Made by a program: the position numbers and the translations under genes
The notes under the pieces: generated by a model
What the model saw: only the letters and a program-made list of their open reading frames with translations
The model's database searches: none
Told to the model about the DNA's origin: nothing
Part shown: piece by piece, positions 1 to 8,682 of the stretch
Numbering within the stretch: position 1 is the first letter of the stretch
How the letters are laid out: each line of letters opens with the position of its first letter
Assembly (NCBI GenBank): GCA_013316825.1
Contig: WSLY01000011.1
Span: 1 to 64,000 of the forward strand
Direction of reading: 5' to 3'
DNA from: Lachnospiraceae bacterium
GTDB taxonomy: Bacteria; Bacillota; Clostridia; Lachnospirales; Lachnospiraceae
Length of the DNA: 64,000 nucleotides

Positions 1-340
1 CTCTCATTCTATAGTAAAAAAATTCATTTTTATTTTCAATTCTTTCATTCGGATGCTTTTGCTTTTCAAACACATATTTCCTTTGATTTTCCTCATATAT
101 TTTTTGTATTTCGTCAAGTTGAAGTCTAACTGTTACATAAGAATTCTTTATTTCCTGATAAAACAAAAACAGTTTTTCATTCAAATCGTTTATAATTGCC
201 TGCTTTGGTTCAAGAAAAAAATATAGTGCGCCACCACCCAAAAATGGTTCTATATACCTGTCATAATCTAATGGCATGTAATTTACAAAATGGGAGATTT
301 CTTTAGATTTCCCACCTCTATATTTTAACATTGGATTCAT
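1..340 (-). CDS. DNA adenine methylase, D12 class (partial, cut by left edge)
   Basis: Transfers a methyl group from S-adenosylmethionine to adenine N6 in DNA. The visible N-terminal 113 residues begin MNPMLKYRGGKSKE and carry the D12-family SAM motif EPFLGGGA followed by NDLN. The gene runs off the window, so motif IV (DPPY) and the target-recognition part are not seen. The ATG at 340 is preceded by AAAGGAGGT. The gene is clearly AT-rich compared with the ribosomal region, which fits a transferred accessory methylase. It is a different protein from the broken D12 gene at 1950-2712. It may be a restriction-modification methylase or an orphan; the partner gene would lie outside the window. Confidence 0.85.
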   Translation of the reverse strand, partial: MNPMLKYRGGKSKEISHFVNYMPLDYDRYIEPFLGGGALYFFLEPKQAIINDLNEKLFLFYQEIKNSYVTVRLQLDEIQKIYEENQRKYVFEKQKHPNERIENKNEFFYYRMR

Positions 341-531
341 CTATATACCTCCTTTATAGAGATGACTTTTTTAAAGTATACAACACTTTAATCTGCTTTT
401 CCATTACTTTCACTATGAAATCAAATTTTATCAGTTGAATTTATTTTTCGAAACTGCTACTATAAATAAAGATTGCGGAACCATACGAAAATTTATCTGC
501 AAAACAACATTTTGACGTGGAGGAGATTACG

Positions 532-1125
532 ATGAAAAAACGGATTTTATTTTTTGCCTGCGCTTTTATTCTGATGACGGTTTTCCTTTTGGGCTGCGGA
601 GAATCAGGAACGCCGCCTGTGCTGACTGTTGATGGAAAGGACATTACCGTTGGCGAATCCACCCCTTTCAGTCTGCCGGAAGGTTTTGAGTTTACCTTTG
701 CCGGAAATTATCTGCCCATTGGCACAATGCCCGGCAATAGCTGGATGTCAGACCTCTTATCCGCCAAAAAAGACGGTGAGACCTATGCTTATGTTTATGT
801 CTATAATCCCTCAAAGGAAGATGTCACCTACTTAGGCGCTACAATCTATAAAGCAAGCTTTACCATGAACTCAGAGGATGCTTCTTATTGGGCAGTAAAC
901 AATATTCTGGTAAACGGAATCAATTTTTACGGCATGAATATCGAGGAAGTAAAGGCTGCCATGCAGGAATACAAAGCACCGTCTGAATCTACTTACGGTG
1001 ACCGGACCACCTTGCTTTACAAAGACGGAAGTTATTACTATACCATCCGCTTTGGCGAAAACGGTCTTGTCGATGAAGTTCAGGTAGAAAAGACAATTGC
1101 AAAGAGCTACTCTGAGATATCATAA
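532..1125 (+). CDS. Small lipoprotein, tandem paralog 1
   Basis: Predicted surface lipoprotein of 197 residues. The start at 532 follows GGAGGAGATTACG; the ORF-track GTG start at 517 overlaps that ribosome site and is rejected. The N-terminus MKKRILFFACAFILMT is a signal peptide ending in a lipobox (FLLGC). The mature part shares GTMPGNSWMSDLL and NNILVNGINFYGMNI with the next gene, so the two arose by tandem duplication. I do not recognise the family and assign no function. Two bases separate its stop from the upstream extension of the next ORF, so they are probably co-transcribed. Confidence 0.8.
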   Translation: MKKRILFFACAFILMTVFLLGCGESGTPPVLTVDGKDITVGESTPFSLPEGFEFTFAGNYLPIGTMPGNSWMSDLLSAKKDGETYAYVYVYNPSKEDVTYLGATIYKASFTMNSEDASYWAVNNILVNGINFYGMNIEEVKAAMQEYKAPSESTYGDRTTLLYKDGSYYYTIRFGENGLVDEVQVEKTIAKSYSEIS

Positions 1126-1142
1126 GAATGGAGGAAATCACC

Positions 1143-1724
1143 ATGATAAAACGAATTTTAACTTATGCCTGCATCATTGTTATGCTAACAACCTGTCTTA
1201 CCGGCTGTGGCGGTAAAAAGGGTACGCCGCCTGTGCTGACCTTTGACGGAACCGACATTACCATCGGCAGCTCCAGTCCCTCTGCATTGTCCGGTCAAGG
1301 CTTTGCTCTTACTTTTATCGGAGGTTACGAGCTCACCGGCACAATGCCCGGCAACAGTTGGATGTCCGACCTGCTAATTGCCGGCAAGGATGATGAAAGA
1401 TACGGGTATTTCTACATTTATAATCCTGAACGTGTAGAAACTTCTTGCTTAAACGCTACTATTTATCAGGTAAGCTTTTACATACATTCGGAAGAGTATG
1501 CCGATTGGACCAAAAACAATATTCTGGTAAACGGAATTAACTTTTACGGCATGAATATTGACGACGTAAAGGCTGCCATGGCTCCCCTTACAACCTCAAG
1601 CAGCGGTCCTTATCTGGTTTTCAACGACGGGGACTATACCTATCTTATCACCTTAGGCGCCGACGGGCTGGTAGAAGAAGTGGAAATAGAACTGAACTTT
1701 TCAAAAAGCTTCGATCAAATTTAA
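1143..1724 (+). CDS. Small lipoprotein, tandem paralog 2
   Basis: Predicted lipoprotein of 193 residues, paralogous to the gene before it. The start at 1143 is chosen because GGAGGAAATCACC precedes it, almost identical to the site of paralog 1. The signal peptide ends in the lipobox CLTGC, followed by a GGKKGTPPVL linker shared with paralog 1. The same two signature blocks (GTMPGNSWMSDLL, NNILVNGINFYGMNI) are conserved, while the stretches between them have diverged. Function is unknown. A strong hairpin follows the stop. Confidence 0.8.
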   Translation: MIKRILTYACIIVMLTTCLTGCGGKKGTPPVLTFDGTDITIGSSSPSALSGQGFALTFIGGYELTGTMPGNSWMSDLLIAGKDDERYGYFYIYNPERVETSCLNATIYQVSFYIHSEEYADWTKNNILVNGINFYGMNIDDVKAAMAPLTTSSSGPYLVFNDGDYTYLITLGADGLVEEVEIELNFSKSFDQI

Positions 1725-1735
1725 TCTATCATCAA

Positions 1736-1786
1736 AGAGGGTACGCCTCCCCCGATTCATGATTTGCATCGGGAGGGATACCCTCT
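1736..1786 (+). terminator. Hairpin after the tandem lipoproteins
   Basis: An imperfect hairpin with arms AGAGGGTA and TACCCTCT, plus inner CCTCCC/GGGAGG pairing, starts 12 bases after the second lipoprotein stop. The trailing T-tract is weak (TTCTATTTCTTTC), so it is a probable rather than textbook intrinsic terminator. Confidence 0.6.
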
Positions 1787-1949
1787 CTGATTCTATTTCT
1801 TTCAAACAATACCGCTTCAAAGTTTCCTTAAAATTCTGTCACGAGTTCGCTTTTCATGCAGCTTGCTGATTATGATTTCCGAGATGGTATACATGATAAC
1901 GAGTCCTCATTGAGTTTCCTGCTGACTGTCGGCTTTCGGATACCGTCCT

Positions 1950-2712
1950 TTAATAGTTGCATATAATCACTTCCTCTCCCACTCTGTTCGAGGCATCGGA
2001 GTTAATCATACGTTTTACACTCACAACATCTATTCGATAACCCTTATTGCCATACAATTCATTTATCAAATCTGTATTATGATTGGTATGCATACAATAA
2101 CAGCCTTTCGCTGTCAGTTCATCATAAAGGCTTGCCAATCTCCTGTGGCTTTCTATCGAAAATCCCTCTTTGGTAAACGCTGTTAAAGAGGTAGGGTTAA
2201 GAGGTGCATAGGGACTATCCAGAAATATAAAATCGTACTTTTTTGCAGTCTTGCAGGCTGCTTCAAAATCTCCGGCTGTTATTATACGGAACATTAAAAA
2301 GCCCCTTGCCATTTACCCGATACAAACCGTTAAAACAATGCTTATTGATAAATACAAACAAGGCAGCCAACTCTGCATCATACTCTGCCCGCACCAGCTT
2401 ATCATTGTAACGTTCCCTGAGAGAATAGTAATACGCTCTGCCATCCTCCCACATTTTTGCATCCAGTTGTTTTATTTCCTTTAAAAATACTTCCGGTGCA
2501 TTACCTATCTGCTTGTATGCATTTATCAATGCCTTGTTACTGTCATTTATCAGCGCATTTTCAGGCAGCAATTCAAATACTACCGCGCCTCCGCCTACAA
2601 ACGGCTCATAGTAGCCATTATATTTTTCGGGCATTCTCTCTTTTATCTGCGGAAGCAACTGGCGCTTTCCGCCGGCCCATTTCACAAATGGAACCGCTTT
2701 TGCATCACTCAT
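1950..2712 (-). pseudogene. Broken D12-class DNA adenine methylase
   Basis: Two overlapping frames together make one Dam/DpnM-like methylase. The N-terminal part (2263-2712, start after AAGAGGATTTGAA) has FVKWAGGKRQLLP, the SAM motif EPFVGGGA and the family block INKHCFNGLYRVN. It then runs out of frame. The C-terminal part (1950-2312) resumes in another frame with AGDFEAACK and motif IV. In intact family members about 25-35 residues normally lie between the NVPY block and the GDF block; here they are missing, so the lesion is a deletion plus frameshift, not a single-base error. Motif IV reads DSPY where DPPY is expected. The protein is very probably inactive. Confidence 0.8.
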
Positions 2713-2865
2713 TTCAAATCCTCTTCCTTATGCCATAAAAGAACTTCTTTTCACGTATTCATTATACTTGCAAACTTACAGAATAACAACCTGAACTTCA
2801 CTCTTTATAAATTCATTTTCTTCTGAAACAGAAATGGAAGCAAAACCTGTTCCCGCCTTTTTTAT

Positions 2866-2902
2866 AAAAAAACCCACAAACGAACTCCGTCTGTGGGTTT
2901 TT
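2866..2902 (-). terminator. Terminator of the rplM-rpsI operon
   Basis: Hairpin with arms AAAACCCACA and TGTGGGTTTT. On the minus strand it is followed by a run of T. It lies 27 bases beyond the rpsI stop. Confidence 0.9.
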
Positions 2903-2928
2903 CATATATTTTCTTTTGAAACTCAAAA

Positions 2929-3324
2929 TTATCGCTTGCTGAACTGCGGAGCGCGACGAGCCGCCTTGAGGCCGTACTTCTTACGCTCTTTCATACGAGG
3001 GTCACGGGTTAAGAAGCCTTCCTTCTTGAGGATAGGTCTGTAGTCCGCGTCTGCCTGACAAAGCGCTCTTGCAACACCATGACGGATTGCGCCTGCCTGA
3101 CCTGTCGTACCGCCGCCGCAGACATTTACCAAAATGTCAAACTTGTCAACGGTTTCTGTTGCTGTCAGAGGCTGGCGAACGATAACCTTTAAGGTCTCCA
3201 GTCCGAAATAGTCGTCAATGTCCCTTTTATTTATGGTAACTTTGCCTGTTCCAGGCATTAAGTATACTCTTGCAATGGATTTCTTTCTTCTACCTGTACC
3301 GTAGTATCTTTCTGATTTAGCCAT
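2929..3324 (-). CDS. rpsI: 30S ribosomal protein S9
   Basis: Small-subunit protein S9, 131 residues, full length. The family start [14 protein letters not shown] and the C-terminal tail APQFSKR, which reaches the P-site tRNA anticodon in ribosome structures, are both present. It follows rplM by 24 bases in the usual bacterial L13-S9 pair and ends at a strong terminator. Confidence 0.98.
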   Translation of the reverse strand: MAKSERYYGTGRRKKSIARVYLMPGTGKVTINKRDIDDYFGLETLKVIVRQPLTATETVDKFDILVNVCGGGTTGQAGAIRHGVARALCQADADYRPILKKEGFLTRDPRMKERKKYGLKAARRAPQFSKR

Positions 3325-3348
3325 TTTTATTTCCTCCTTTCAGTCCCG

Positions 3349-3777
3349 TTAGAATGTTAATACTTCAGGCTTCTGCGCTTCGTGCTTATGCTCAGGTCCT
3401 GCGTATACATGCAGCTTGGTATACATCTGTCTGCCTAAAGGTCCTTTGGGAAGCATACCCTTTACAGCAAGCTCTACAACCTGCTCAGGTTTCTTTGCTA
3501 ATTTATCACGCAGTGTGGTCTCTTTCATACCACCTACATAATCAGAATGTCTGTAGTAAATCTTCTGGTCCAGTTTCTTTCCCGTCACCTTAATCTTCTC
3601 TGCATTGACTACGATAACATAATCACCGGTATCCATATGAGGTGTAAAAATCGGCTTGTTTTTTCCTCTCAGAACCTTGGCAACCTCAGATGCCAGACGT
3701 CCCAATGTCATGTCTGTAGCGTCTACTACATACCATTTTCTATCGATTGTAGCCGGACTAGCCATAAATGTTTTCAT
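3349..3777 (-). CDS. rplM: 50S ribosomal protein L13
   Basis: Large-subunit protein L13, 142 residues, an early assembly protein binding 23S rRNA. The start at 3777 ([20 protein letters not shown]) is preferred to the ORF-track start because TATGGAGGAAATATC precedes it and the 13-residue extension is not family-like. It is first in the rplM-rpsI operon, with its own consensus promoter at 3981-4009 and a leader of about 200 nt. Confidence 0.97.
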   Translation of the reverse strand: MKTFMASPATIDRKWYVVDATDMTLGRLASEVAKVLRGKNKPIFTPHMDTGDYVIVVNAEKIKVTGKKLDQKIYYRHSDYVGGMKETTLRDKLAKKPEQVVELAVKGMLPKGPLGRQMYTKLHVYAGPEHKHEAQKPEVLTF

Positions 3778-3975
3778 GATATTTCCTCCATACATGGTAA
3801 AATCCAAAAGCGGCATTCCACTTTGCTGCTTTTGAGAATCCTTCTTTTGCTTTTCGGGAATCTTACCCGGCAGATGTCCGGCTGCCTCATAAAATCCTTC
3901 AAAACATCTTCGTCCCTGCGGTTTTCTCCTGTGTCACCGGGGCTTTGGTTTCACATTTTGATACACCGCCACAGT
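3778..3975 (-). promoter_or_regulatory. Candidate structured leader of rplM
   Basis: The mapped promoter gives a leader of about 200 nt before rplM. In the transcribed sense it contains a CAAAAGC...GCTTTTG hairpin close to the ribosome site and a GGCAG...CTGCC hairpin further upstream. Autoregulatory L13 leaders are known in Firmicutes; I cannot match this leader to that family by eye, so the regulatory role is inference. Confidence 0.45.
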
Positions 3976-3980
3976 AATAT

Positions 3981-4009
3981 ATTATATTATATGAAACCGA
4001 ACCTGTCAA
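3981..4009 (-). promoter_or_regulatory. Promoter of rplM-rpsI
   Basis: Perfect sigma-A type promoter on the minus strand: TTGACA (4004-4009), 17-base spacer, TATAAT (3981-3986). The -35 box overlaps the truA stop codon, so rplM-rpsI can be transcribed apart from the ecf-truA operon. Confidence 0.9.
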
Positions 4010-4746
4010 CTAGTAAATTCATATTTTATCAGCATAAGCCCACATGCCGGCGCTGTGGGTCCGGCTTGGGTCCTGTCACATGAGGCAAGTGCTTCTTCCA
4101 CCCTCTGCGGCTCCCATCTTCCCCTTCCGACTTCCAGTAACGTCCCCGCTATAATCCGCACCATATTATATAGGAAGCCATTGCCGCAGACACGGATAAC
4201 CACATCTGCGCCTTCCTCCGCCACCTCGATAGCATAAATCGTCCGTACCGTACTTTCCACCACGGCTGCCGCCGCGCAGAAGGCTTTGAAATCATGCTCC
4301 CCGATCAGGTATTGCGCCGCCTTACGCATTTTATCCACGTTAAGCGCATGGTAGGTAAAGCAGGAATAAAGCCGCTTTACCGGTACGGGGAACTGCCCCC
4401 TCGTAATTCGGTATTCGTAGGTTTTTCTGCTCTCACAGTGTCTTGGATGAAAGTCCGGCGCCGCCTCTTCCGATTTTTGAATCCTGATATCCTCCGGCAG
4501 CCCCGCATTTAGCGCATAGGCAAGCTTTTCTGCCGGAATGGCGGTATCCGAATCAAATACCGCCACATTGCAGAGGGCATGAACGCCAGCATCGGTCCTG
4601 CTTGCGCCGATGACACGAATCTCCTCCCGCAAAAGTCCGCTCAGGGCACGATTCAGTTCTCCTTCTATGGTCGGGCAGTTCTTTTGCACCTGAAAGCCCG
4701 CATAAGCAGTGCCGTCATATGCGACGGTCAGCATAAAGCGTTTCAA
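4006..4746 (-). CDS. truA: tRNA pseudouridine synthase A
   Basis: Converts uridines 38-40 in the tRNA anticodon arm to pseudouridine. At 246 residues it is normal length. The N-terminus MKRFMLTVAYDGTAYAGFQ and the catalytic motif ASRTDAGVHA, with its essential Asp, are clear, as is the C-terminal FLYNMVRIIAGTL block. It starts 16 bases after ecfT in the common Firmicutes order ecfA1-ecfA2-ecfT-truA-rplM-rpsI. Confidence 0.96.
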   Translation of the reverse strand: MKRFMLTVAYDGTAYAGFQVQKNCPTIEGELNRALSGLLREEIRVIGASRTDAGVHALCNVAVFDSDTAIPAEKLAYALNAGLPEDIRIQKSEEAAPDFHPRHCESRKTYEYRITRGQFPVPVKRLYSCFTYHALNVDKMRKAAQYLIGEHDFKAFCAAAAVVESTVRTIYAIEVAEEGADVVIRVCGNGFLYNMVRIIAGTLLEVGRGRWEPQRVEEALASCDRTQAGPTAPACGLMLIKYEFTS

Positions 4747-4761
4747 CTCTTTTCTCTCCGG

Positions 4762-5685
4762 TTATTTTATTTTGTATATAATGGCTTGCGCCTCCACATG
4801 CAGGTCGTCGGATTCTGCACAAGTCTCCGTAAGCACCCTCTCCGTCATAACAGCCTGTTCTTCCGCAGGCGTTTTCGCTATCATATTGGGTATCCTGTCC
4901 ACCACAATACTGCCGGCTAAAAAAGTAAACAAAAGCAGGTACGCCGCTGCGTCCCGTTTTTTGTAAACAAGCGGCTTCATCTTGGTTCTGCCCTCGCCGC
5001 CCCTGTAACAGCGCGCCTCCATCGCCATCGCCAAATCGTTGGCACGGCGGAACGCCGATATAAAAAGCGGCACCAAAAGCGGCACCATGGCTTTTGCCTT
5101 TTTAAATATATTGCCGCTCTCGAAATCCGCGCCTCTGGCTATCTGCGCCTTCATGATTTTGTCCGTCTCTTCCATCAATATCGGGATAAACCGGAGCGCA
5201 ATAGACATAATCATGGCAATTTCATGCACCGGCAGGTGAAACAGCCTTAAGGGGCGCATTGCCTTTTCCATGCCGTCCGTCAGATTGTTGGGCGTTGTCG
5301 TCAGCGTCATCAAGGAGGAACCGATAATCAGCATAGTCAGCCTGATTACCATAAACACGGCTATCCGAATGCCTTCCTTTGTAATATGCAGCTTCCAGAT
5401 GGTAAGCACCGTCTCCCCAGGCGTCAAAAACAGGTTAAACACCACGGTTATCAACAGCAGAAACAAAATGGAACGCATACCTTTTATCATAAACTTAAAC
5501 GGCACCTTGGAAAGCTTCACAACGGCAAACAAAAACAGTGCCGCGCACAAATATCCCCATACATGATGAAAGCAAAACAAAGATATAATATAGATAACAG
5601 TGCCAGCCAGCTTTACGCGCGGGTCAAGCCTGTGTATGACGGATTCCGTCTGATAGTATTGTCCTAACGTAATATCCCTAAGCAT
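4762..5685 (-). CDS. ecfT: ECF transporter transmembrane protein EcfT
   Basis: Membrane scaffold of the energy-coupling factor module that vitamin-specific S components share. It is 307 residues with several hydrophobic segments and the two family coupling motifs near the end of the cytoplasmic region (QIARGADF and EARCYRGG), which contact the two ATPases. Its ATG overlaps the ecfA2 stop by one base, indicating translational coupling. No S component lies in the window, so the substrate cannot be inferred and the module is probably shared (group II). Confidence 0.95.
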   Translation of the reverse strand: MLRDITLGQYYQTESVIHRLDPRVKLAGTVIYIISLFCFHHVWGYLCAALFLFAVVKLSKVPFKFMIKGMRSILFLLLITVVFNLFLTPGETVLTIWKLHITKEGIRIAVFMVIRLTMLIIGSSLMTLTTTPNNLTDGMEKAMRPLRLFHLPVHEIAMIMSIALRFIPILMEETDKIMKAQIARGADFESGNIFKKAKAMVPLLVPLFISAFRRANDLAMAMEARCYRGGEGRTKMKPLVYKKRDAAAYLLLFTFLAGSIVVDRIPNMIAKTPAEEQAVMTERVLTETCAESDDLHVEAQAIIYKIK

Positions 5686-6548
5686 TACAATGTCCGTGTC
5701 CTTTCCGTCAGCACGCGGTAAATTTCCTGTGCGGCTTCCTTTATGGTTGTGGCATTCTCGTCCACACGAAGACCCGCTTCTTTCAGATTATGCATAATAT
5801 AAGTCACCTGCGGGGCGGCAAGTCCGACCTCCTCCAGCTCCTTATAGTGCTTAAATACCTCCTTCGGTACATCATCATACATAATGCGCCCCTGATTCAT
5901 CACCAGAATACGCTCCACATACTCTGCCACATCCTCCATACTGTGTGACACCAAAATGACCGTGATATTGCTCGCTTCCTTTAATTTGCATATCTGCCCC
6001 AGAATTTCTTCCCTTCCTTTTGGGTCGAGCCCTGCCGTAGGCTCATCTAATATCAGCACCTGCGGTTTCATGGCAAGCACGCCGGCGATTGCCACTCTCC
6101 GCTTTTGCCCGCCGGAAAGGTCAAAGGGCGACTGGTAAAAACACTCGTCCGGCAGCCCCACTTTTTTCAGGGCTTCGTATGCCAGAAGCTCCGTCTCTTT
6201 CTTCGACAATCCTAAATTTTTAGGTCCAAAGCATACGTCCGAAAACACATCGACTTCAAAAAGCTGATGCTCCGGATACTGAAATACCAGCCCCACCTTG
6301 CTGCGCAGCTCTTTTTTATGAAAATCTTCGTCGTCTATATCCTGCCCGTTAAAATAAATATTGCCTGACGTTGCACGTAAAAGCCCGTTTAAATGCTGCA
6401 CCAGCGTAGATTTTCCTGAGCCGGTATGTCCAATCAATCCGATAAACTGCCCGTCCGGTATCACCAGACTGATGTCGTCCAGTGCCTTTACAGCAAGGGT
6501 GGTATCGTCACCATAGACATGGCTTACATGGTCTAATATAATCGGCAT
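5685..6548 (-). CDS. ecfA2: ECF transporter ATPase EcfA2
   Basis: Second ATPase of the energy-coupling factor module, 287 residues. Walker A is GHTGSGKST near residue 40, the signature is LSGGQKRRVAIAG, and Walker B is LILDEPTAGLDP; all are intact. It starts two bases after ecfA1 and overlaps ecfT by one base. It pairs with EcfA1 to hydrolyse ATP and drive micronutrient uptake through EcfT. Confidence 0.95.
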   Translation of the reverse strand: MPIILDHVSHVYGDDTTLAVKALDDISLVIPDGQFIGLIGHTGSGKSTLVQHLNGLLRATSGNIYFNGQDIDDEDFHKKELRSKVGLVFQYPEHQLFEVDVFSDVCFGPKNLGLSKKETELLAYEALKKVGLPDECFYQSPFDLSGGQKRRVAIAGVLAMKPQVLILDEPTAGLDPKGREEILGQICKLKEASNITVILVSHSMEDVAEYVERILVMNQGRIMYDDVPKEVFKHYKELEEVGLAAPQVTYIMHNLKEAGLRVDENATTIKEAAQEIYRVLTERTRTL

Positions 6549-6550
6549 GG

Positions 6551-7417
6551 CTACCTCCCTTCTTTGCGGCTGTATTTTACGATTTCATCTGTCAGCTCTT
6601 CTATGCTGAGAATGCCATCCGGCAGCGCAATTCCTTTTTTTTGTAGTTCATAGGCTAAAAGTGTAACCTGCGGCACATCAAGCCTAAGTTCCTTCAGCTC
6701 CTCCACTTTAGAGAAAATCTCTCTCGGCGTCCCCTGCATGGCTATTCTGCCCTTATCCATGACAAATACCTTGTCCGCATGGATAATTTCTTCCATGTAA
6801 TGCGTAATCAGAATAACCGTCACATTTTCCACGTCATTCAGCGCGCGCACGGCACGTATCACTTCTTTTCTGCCGTTGGGGTCAAGCATGGCAGTGGGTT
6901 CGTCTAACACAATGCATTTGGGGTGCATCGCCAAAACGCCCGCAATGGACACCCGCTGCTTCTGCCCGCCTGACAGCTTATTGGGCGAATACTTTCGGAA
7001 TTTGTACATACCGACGGCTTTTAGGCTCTCCTCCACTCTTTCCCAGATTTCGGCGGTGGGAACGCCCATATTTTCGGGTCCGAATCCTACATCTTCCTCT
7101 ACCACCTGCCCAATTATCTGGTTATCCGGATTTTGAAAAACCATACCTGCCGTCTGCCTGATATTCCAGACCTCCGATTCCTCCCTTGTATCCCTGCCGT
7201 CCACCCATATACTGCCCTCCGTAGGGCAGAGTATGGCATTCATATGCTTTGCCAGCGTGGACTTGCCTGAGCCATTATGCCCTAAAATAGCAATAAAGTC
7301 ACCCTGCTTAATCTTCAGCGTCACTTCATCCACTGCGCGGGTGATGCCCTCCACATTGCCGTCCTCATCCCGCCTGATATATTCAAATACAAGCTTATCC
7401 GTTTTTATAATACTCAT
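6551..7417 (-). CDS. ecfA1: ECF transporter ATPase EcfA1
   Basis: First ATPase of the energy-coupling factor module, 288 residues from the start at 7417 (MSIIKTDKLVFEY). That start is chosen because AGAGGTGG precedes it and because a promoter lies at 7482-7510, inside the ORF-track extension. Walker A GHNGSGKST, signature LSGGQKQRVSIAG and Walker B IVLDEPTAMLDP are intact. First gene of the ecfA1-ecfA2-ecfT-truA operon. Confidence 0.95.
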   Translation of the reverse strand: MSIIKTDKLVFEYIRRDEDGNVEGITRAVDEVTLKIKQGDFIAILGHNGSGKSTLAKHMNAILCPTEGSIWVDGRDTREESEVWNIRQTAGMVFQNPDNQIIGQVVEEDVGFGPENMGVPTAEIWERVEESLKAVGMYKFRKYSPNKLSGGQKQRVSIAGVLAMHPKCIVLDEPTAMLDPNGRKEVIRAVRALNDVENVTVILITHYMEEIIHADKVFVMDKGRIAMQGTPREIFSKVEELKELRLDVPQVTLLAYELQKKGIALPDGILSIEELTDEIVKYSRKEGR

Positions 7418-7481
7418 AATACCACCTCTGCTTTCAGACATGGCGCCGGTCAGATTCCCTCGGGATACCTGCGCGCTTTCT

Positions 7482-7510
7482 ATTGTACTAAACTTTTTCG
7501 GGAAATACAA
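7482..7510 (-). promoter_or_regulatory. Promoter of the ecf-truA operon
   Basis: Minus-strand TTGTAT (7505-7510), 17-base spacer, TACAAT (7482-7487), about 65 bases before ecfA1. It is back-to-back with the plus-strand promoter at 7515-7543. Confidence 0.75.
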
Positions 7511-7514
7511 CCAT

Positions 7515-7543
7515 TTTACAAAATAGCAGGATAATGATACACT
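7515..7543 (+). promoter_or_regulatory. Promoter of the M15 peptidase gene
   Basis: TTTACA (7515-7520), exactly 17 bases, TACACT (7538-7543). Transcription would begin near 7550, which makes the ORF-track start at 7548 unusable. Confidence 0.7.
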
Positions 7544-7586
7544 TATCATGTGCGGCTATACAGTTCCTAAACACTGCCCCACGGAA

Positions 7587-8606
7587 ATGAGGATTTACTT
7601 GAAAAAAAATGTGTGGAAAAAATATATAAAAAGCCTGCCAAAGCTGACGCCGGCAGGGAAAAAAGCGCTTCTAAAATATGGCGCCATATTACTTTTTATT
7701 ATATTGGGATTTTCTCTTTTATCGCGCGCCCTGACCCATAACGGGCAGACGCTTGCCCAATACGGCGAAGCCAATCCCTCTCTGCAGGGAAGCCTTTCTG
7801 TTTCCGGCGGCGATGCAGCGCCTGCAGGCGGCAGCTCAGGCAATGCCGGCGTATCAGGAAACAGCGCGGACATGCTGACAGACAGTGCCGGTACTGATGC
7901 CGAAGACGGACAGGGAGATAACGGGCAGGAACATGAGGATACCGCATGGCAGGTCTCTGCAGATGGACTAACCGGCAATGGCGGTACAGAAAGCCCGAAA
8001 CGCGTTACCTACAAACCTGATTTTTATTACGAGCCCCTATCGGAAAACCTTATCGGCTACATCACAGGCTGTTCGTATCCTGATGATGATTCTGCTGAAA
8101 TCAGCCTGTCAGAATTAAACTATGTGCACATTCTGCATTATAATTTTGAGGGAAATATTGCAGAGGGAGAGTTAATCTGCAACAGTGCCATTGCACAGGA
8201 TTTGGTGGAAATTTTTTACGAGCTGTATACTGCTGAATACCGGCTTGAGCGGGTGCTGCTGATAGATTACTACGATGCGGATGACACCACCTCCATGATG
8301 GCAAACAATACTTCCTGTTTCAACTACCGGAATATAGACGACACGGACAAGCTGTCCCGACACGCCTTCGGTCTTGCCATAGATGTCAATCCTTTTTACA
8401 ATCCCTACATCCGCTTTACAAAAGACGGCGGTCAAATCATCTCACCGGAAAGCAGCGAAGCCTACGCCGACCGTACACAGAGCTTTCCTTACAAGATTGA
8501 CGCCGACGATTTGTGCTGCCGCCTCTTTTTGGAACATGGCTTTACATGGGGCGGAAACTGGAACTCCAGCAAAGATTACCAGCATTTTCAAAAAATAATA
8601 GATTAA
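7587..8606 (+). CDS. M15-family (VanY-like) peptidoglycan carboxypeptidase, membrane-anchored
   Basis: Zinc D-alanyl-D-alanine carboxypeptidase-like protein acting on the cell wall. A basic N-terminus and one membrane segment (YGAILLFIILGFSLL) are followed by a Gly/Ser/Asp-rich linker of about 100 residues and an M15 domain. Zinc-site motifs are visible: SRHAFGLAIDVNP (His and Asp) and the terminal YQHF. Start choice: the mapped promoter puts the RNA start near 7550, so 7587 (ATG) or 7599 (TTG, preceded by ATGAGGATTTAC) are the options; I use the ATG. The exact substrate (tetra- or pentapeptide, or LD bonds) cannot be told from sequence. Confidence 0.85.
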   Translation: MRIYLKKNVWKKYIKSLPKLTPAGKKALLKYGAILLFIILGFSLLSRALTHNGQTLAQYGEANPSLQGSLSVSGGDAAPAGGSSGNAGVSGNSADMLTDSAGTDAEDGQGDNGQEHEDTAWQVSADGLTGNGGTESPKRVTYKPDFYYEPLSENLIGYITGCSYPDDDSAEISLSELNYVHILHYNFEGNIAEGELICNSAIAQDLVEIFYELYTAEYRLERVLLIDYYDADDTTSMMANNTSCFNYRNIDDTDKLSRHAFGLAIDVNPFYNPYIRFTKDGGQIISPESSEAYADRTQSFPYKIDADDLCCRLFLEHGFTWGGNWNSSKDYQHFQKIID

Positions 8607-8608
8607 AA

Positions 8609-8638
8609 ACAGCCGTCAGGTTTGTCCTGACGGCTGTT
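8609..8638. terminator. Bidirectional hairpin between M15 peptidase and chemoreceptor
   Basis: Perfect stem AACAGCCGTCAGG / CCTGACGGCTGTT starting three bases after the M15 stop and lying between two convergent genes. The T-tract is better on the minus strand (TTTTTAATC), so it can end transcripts from both sides. Confidence 0.75.
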
Positions 8639-8682
8639 CCTGTATCCGCAAATGCTTGTGTTCTGAAATGCCACACCTTTGT

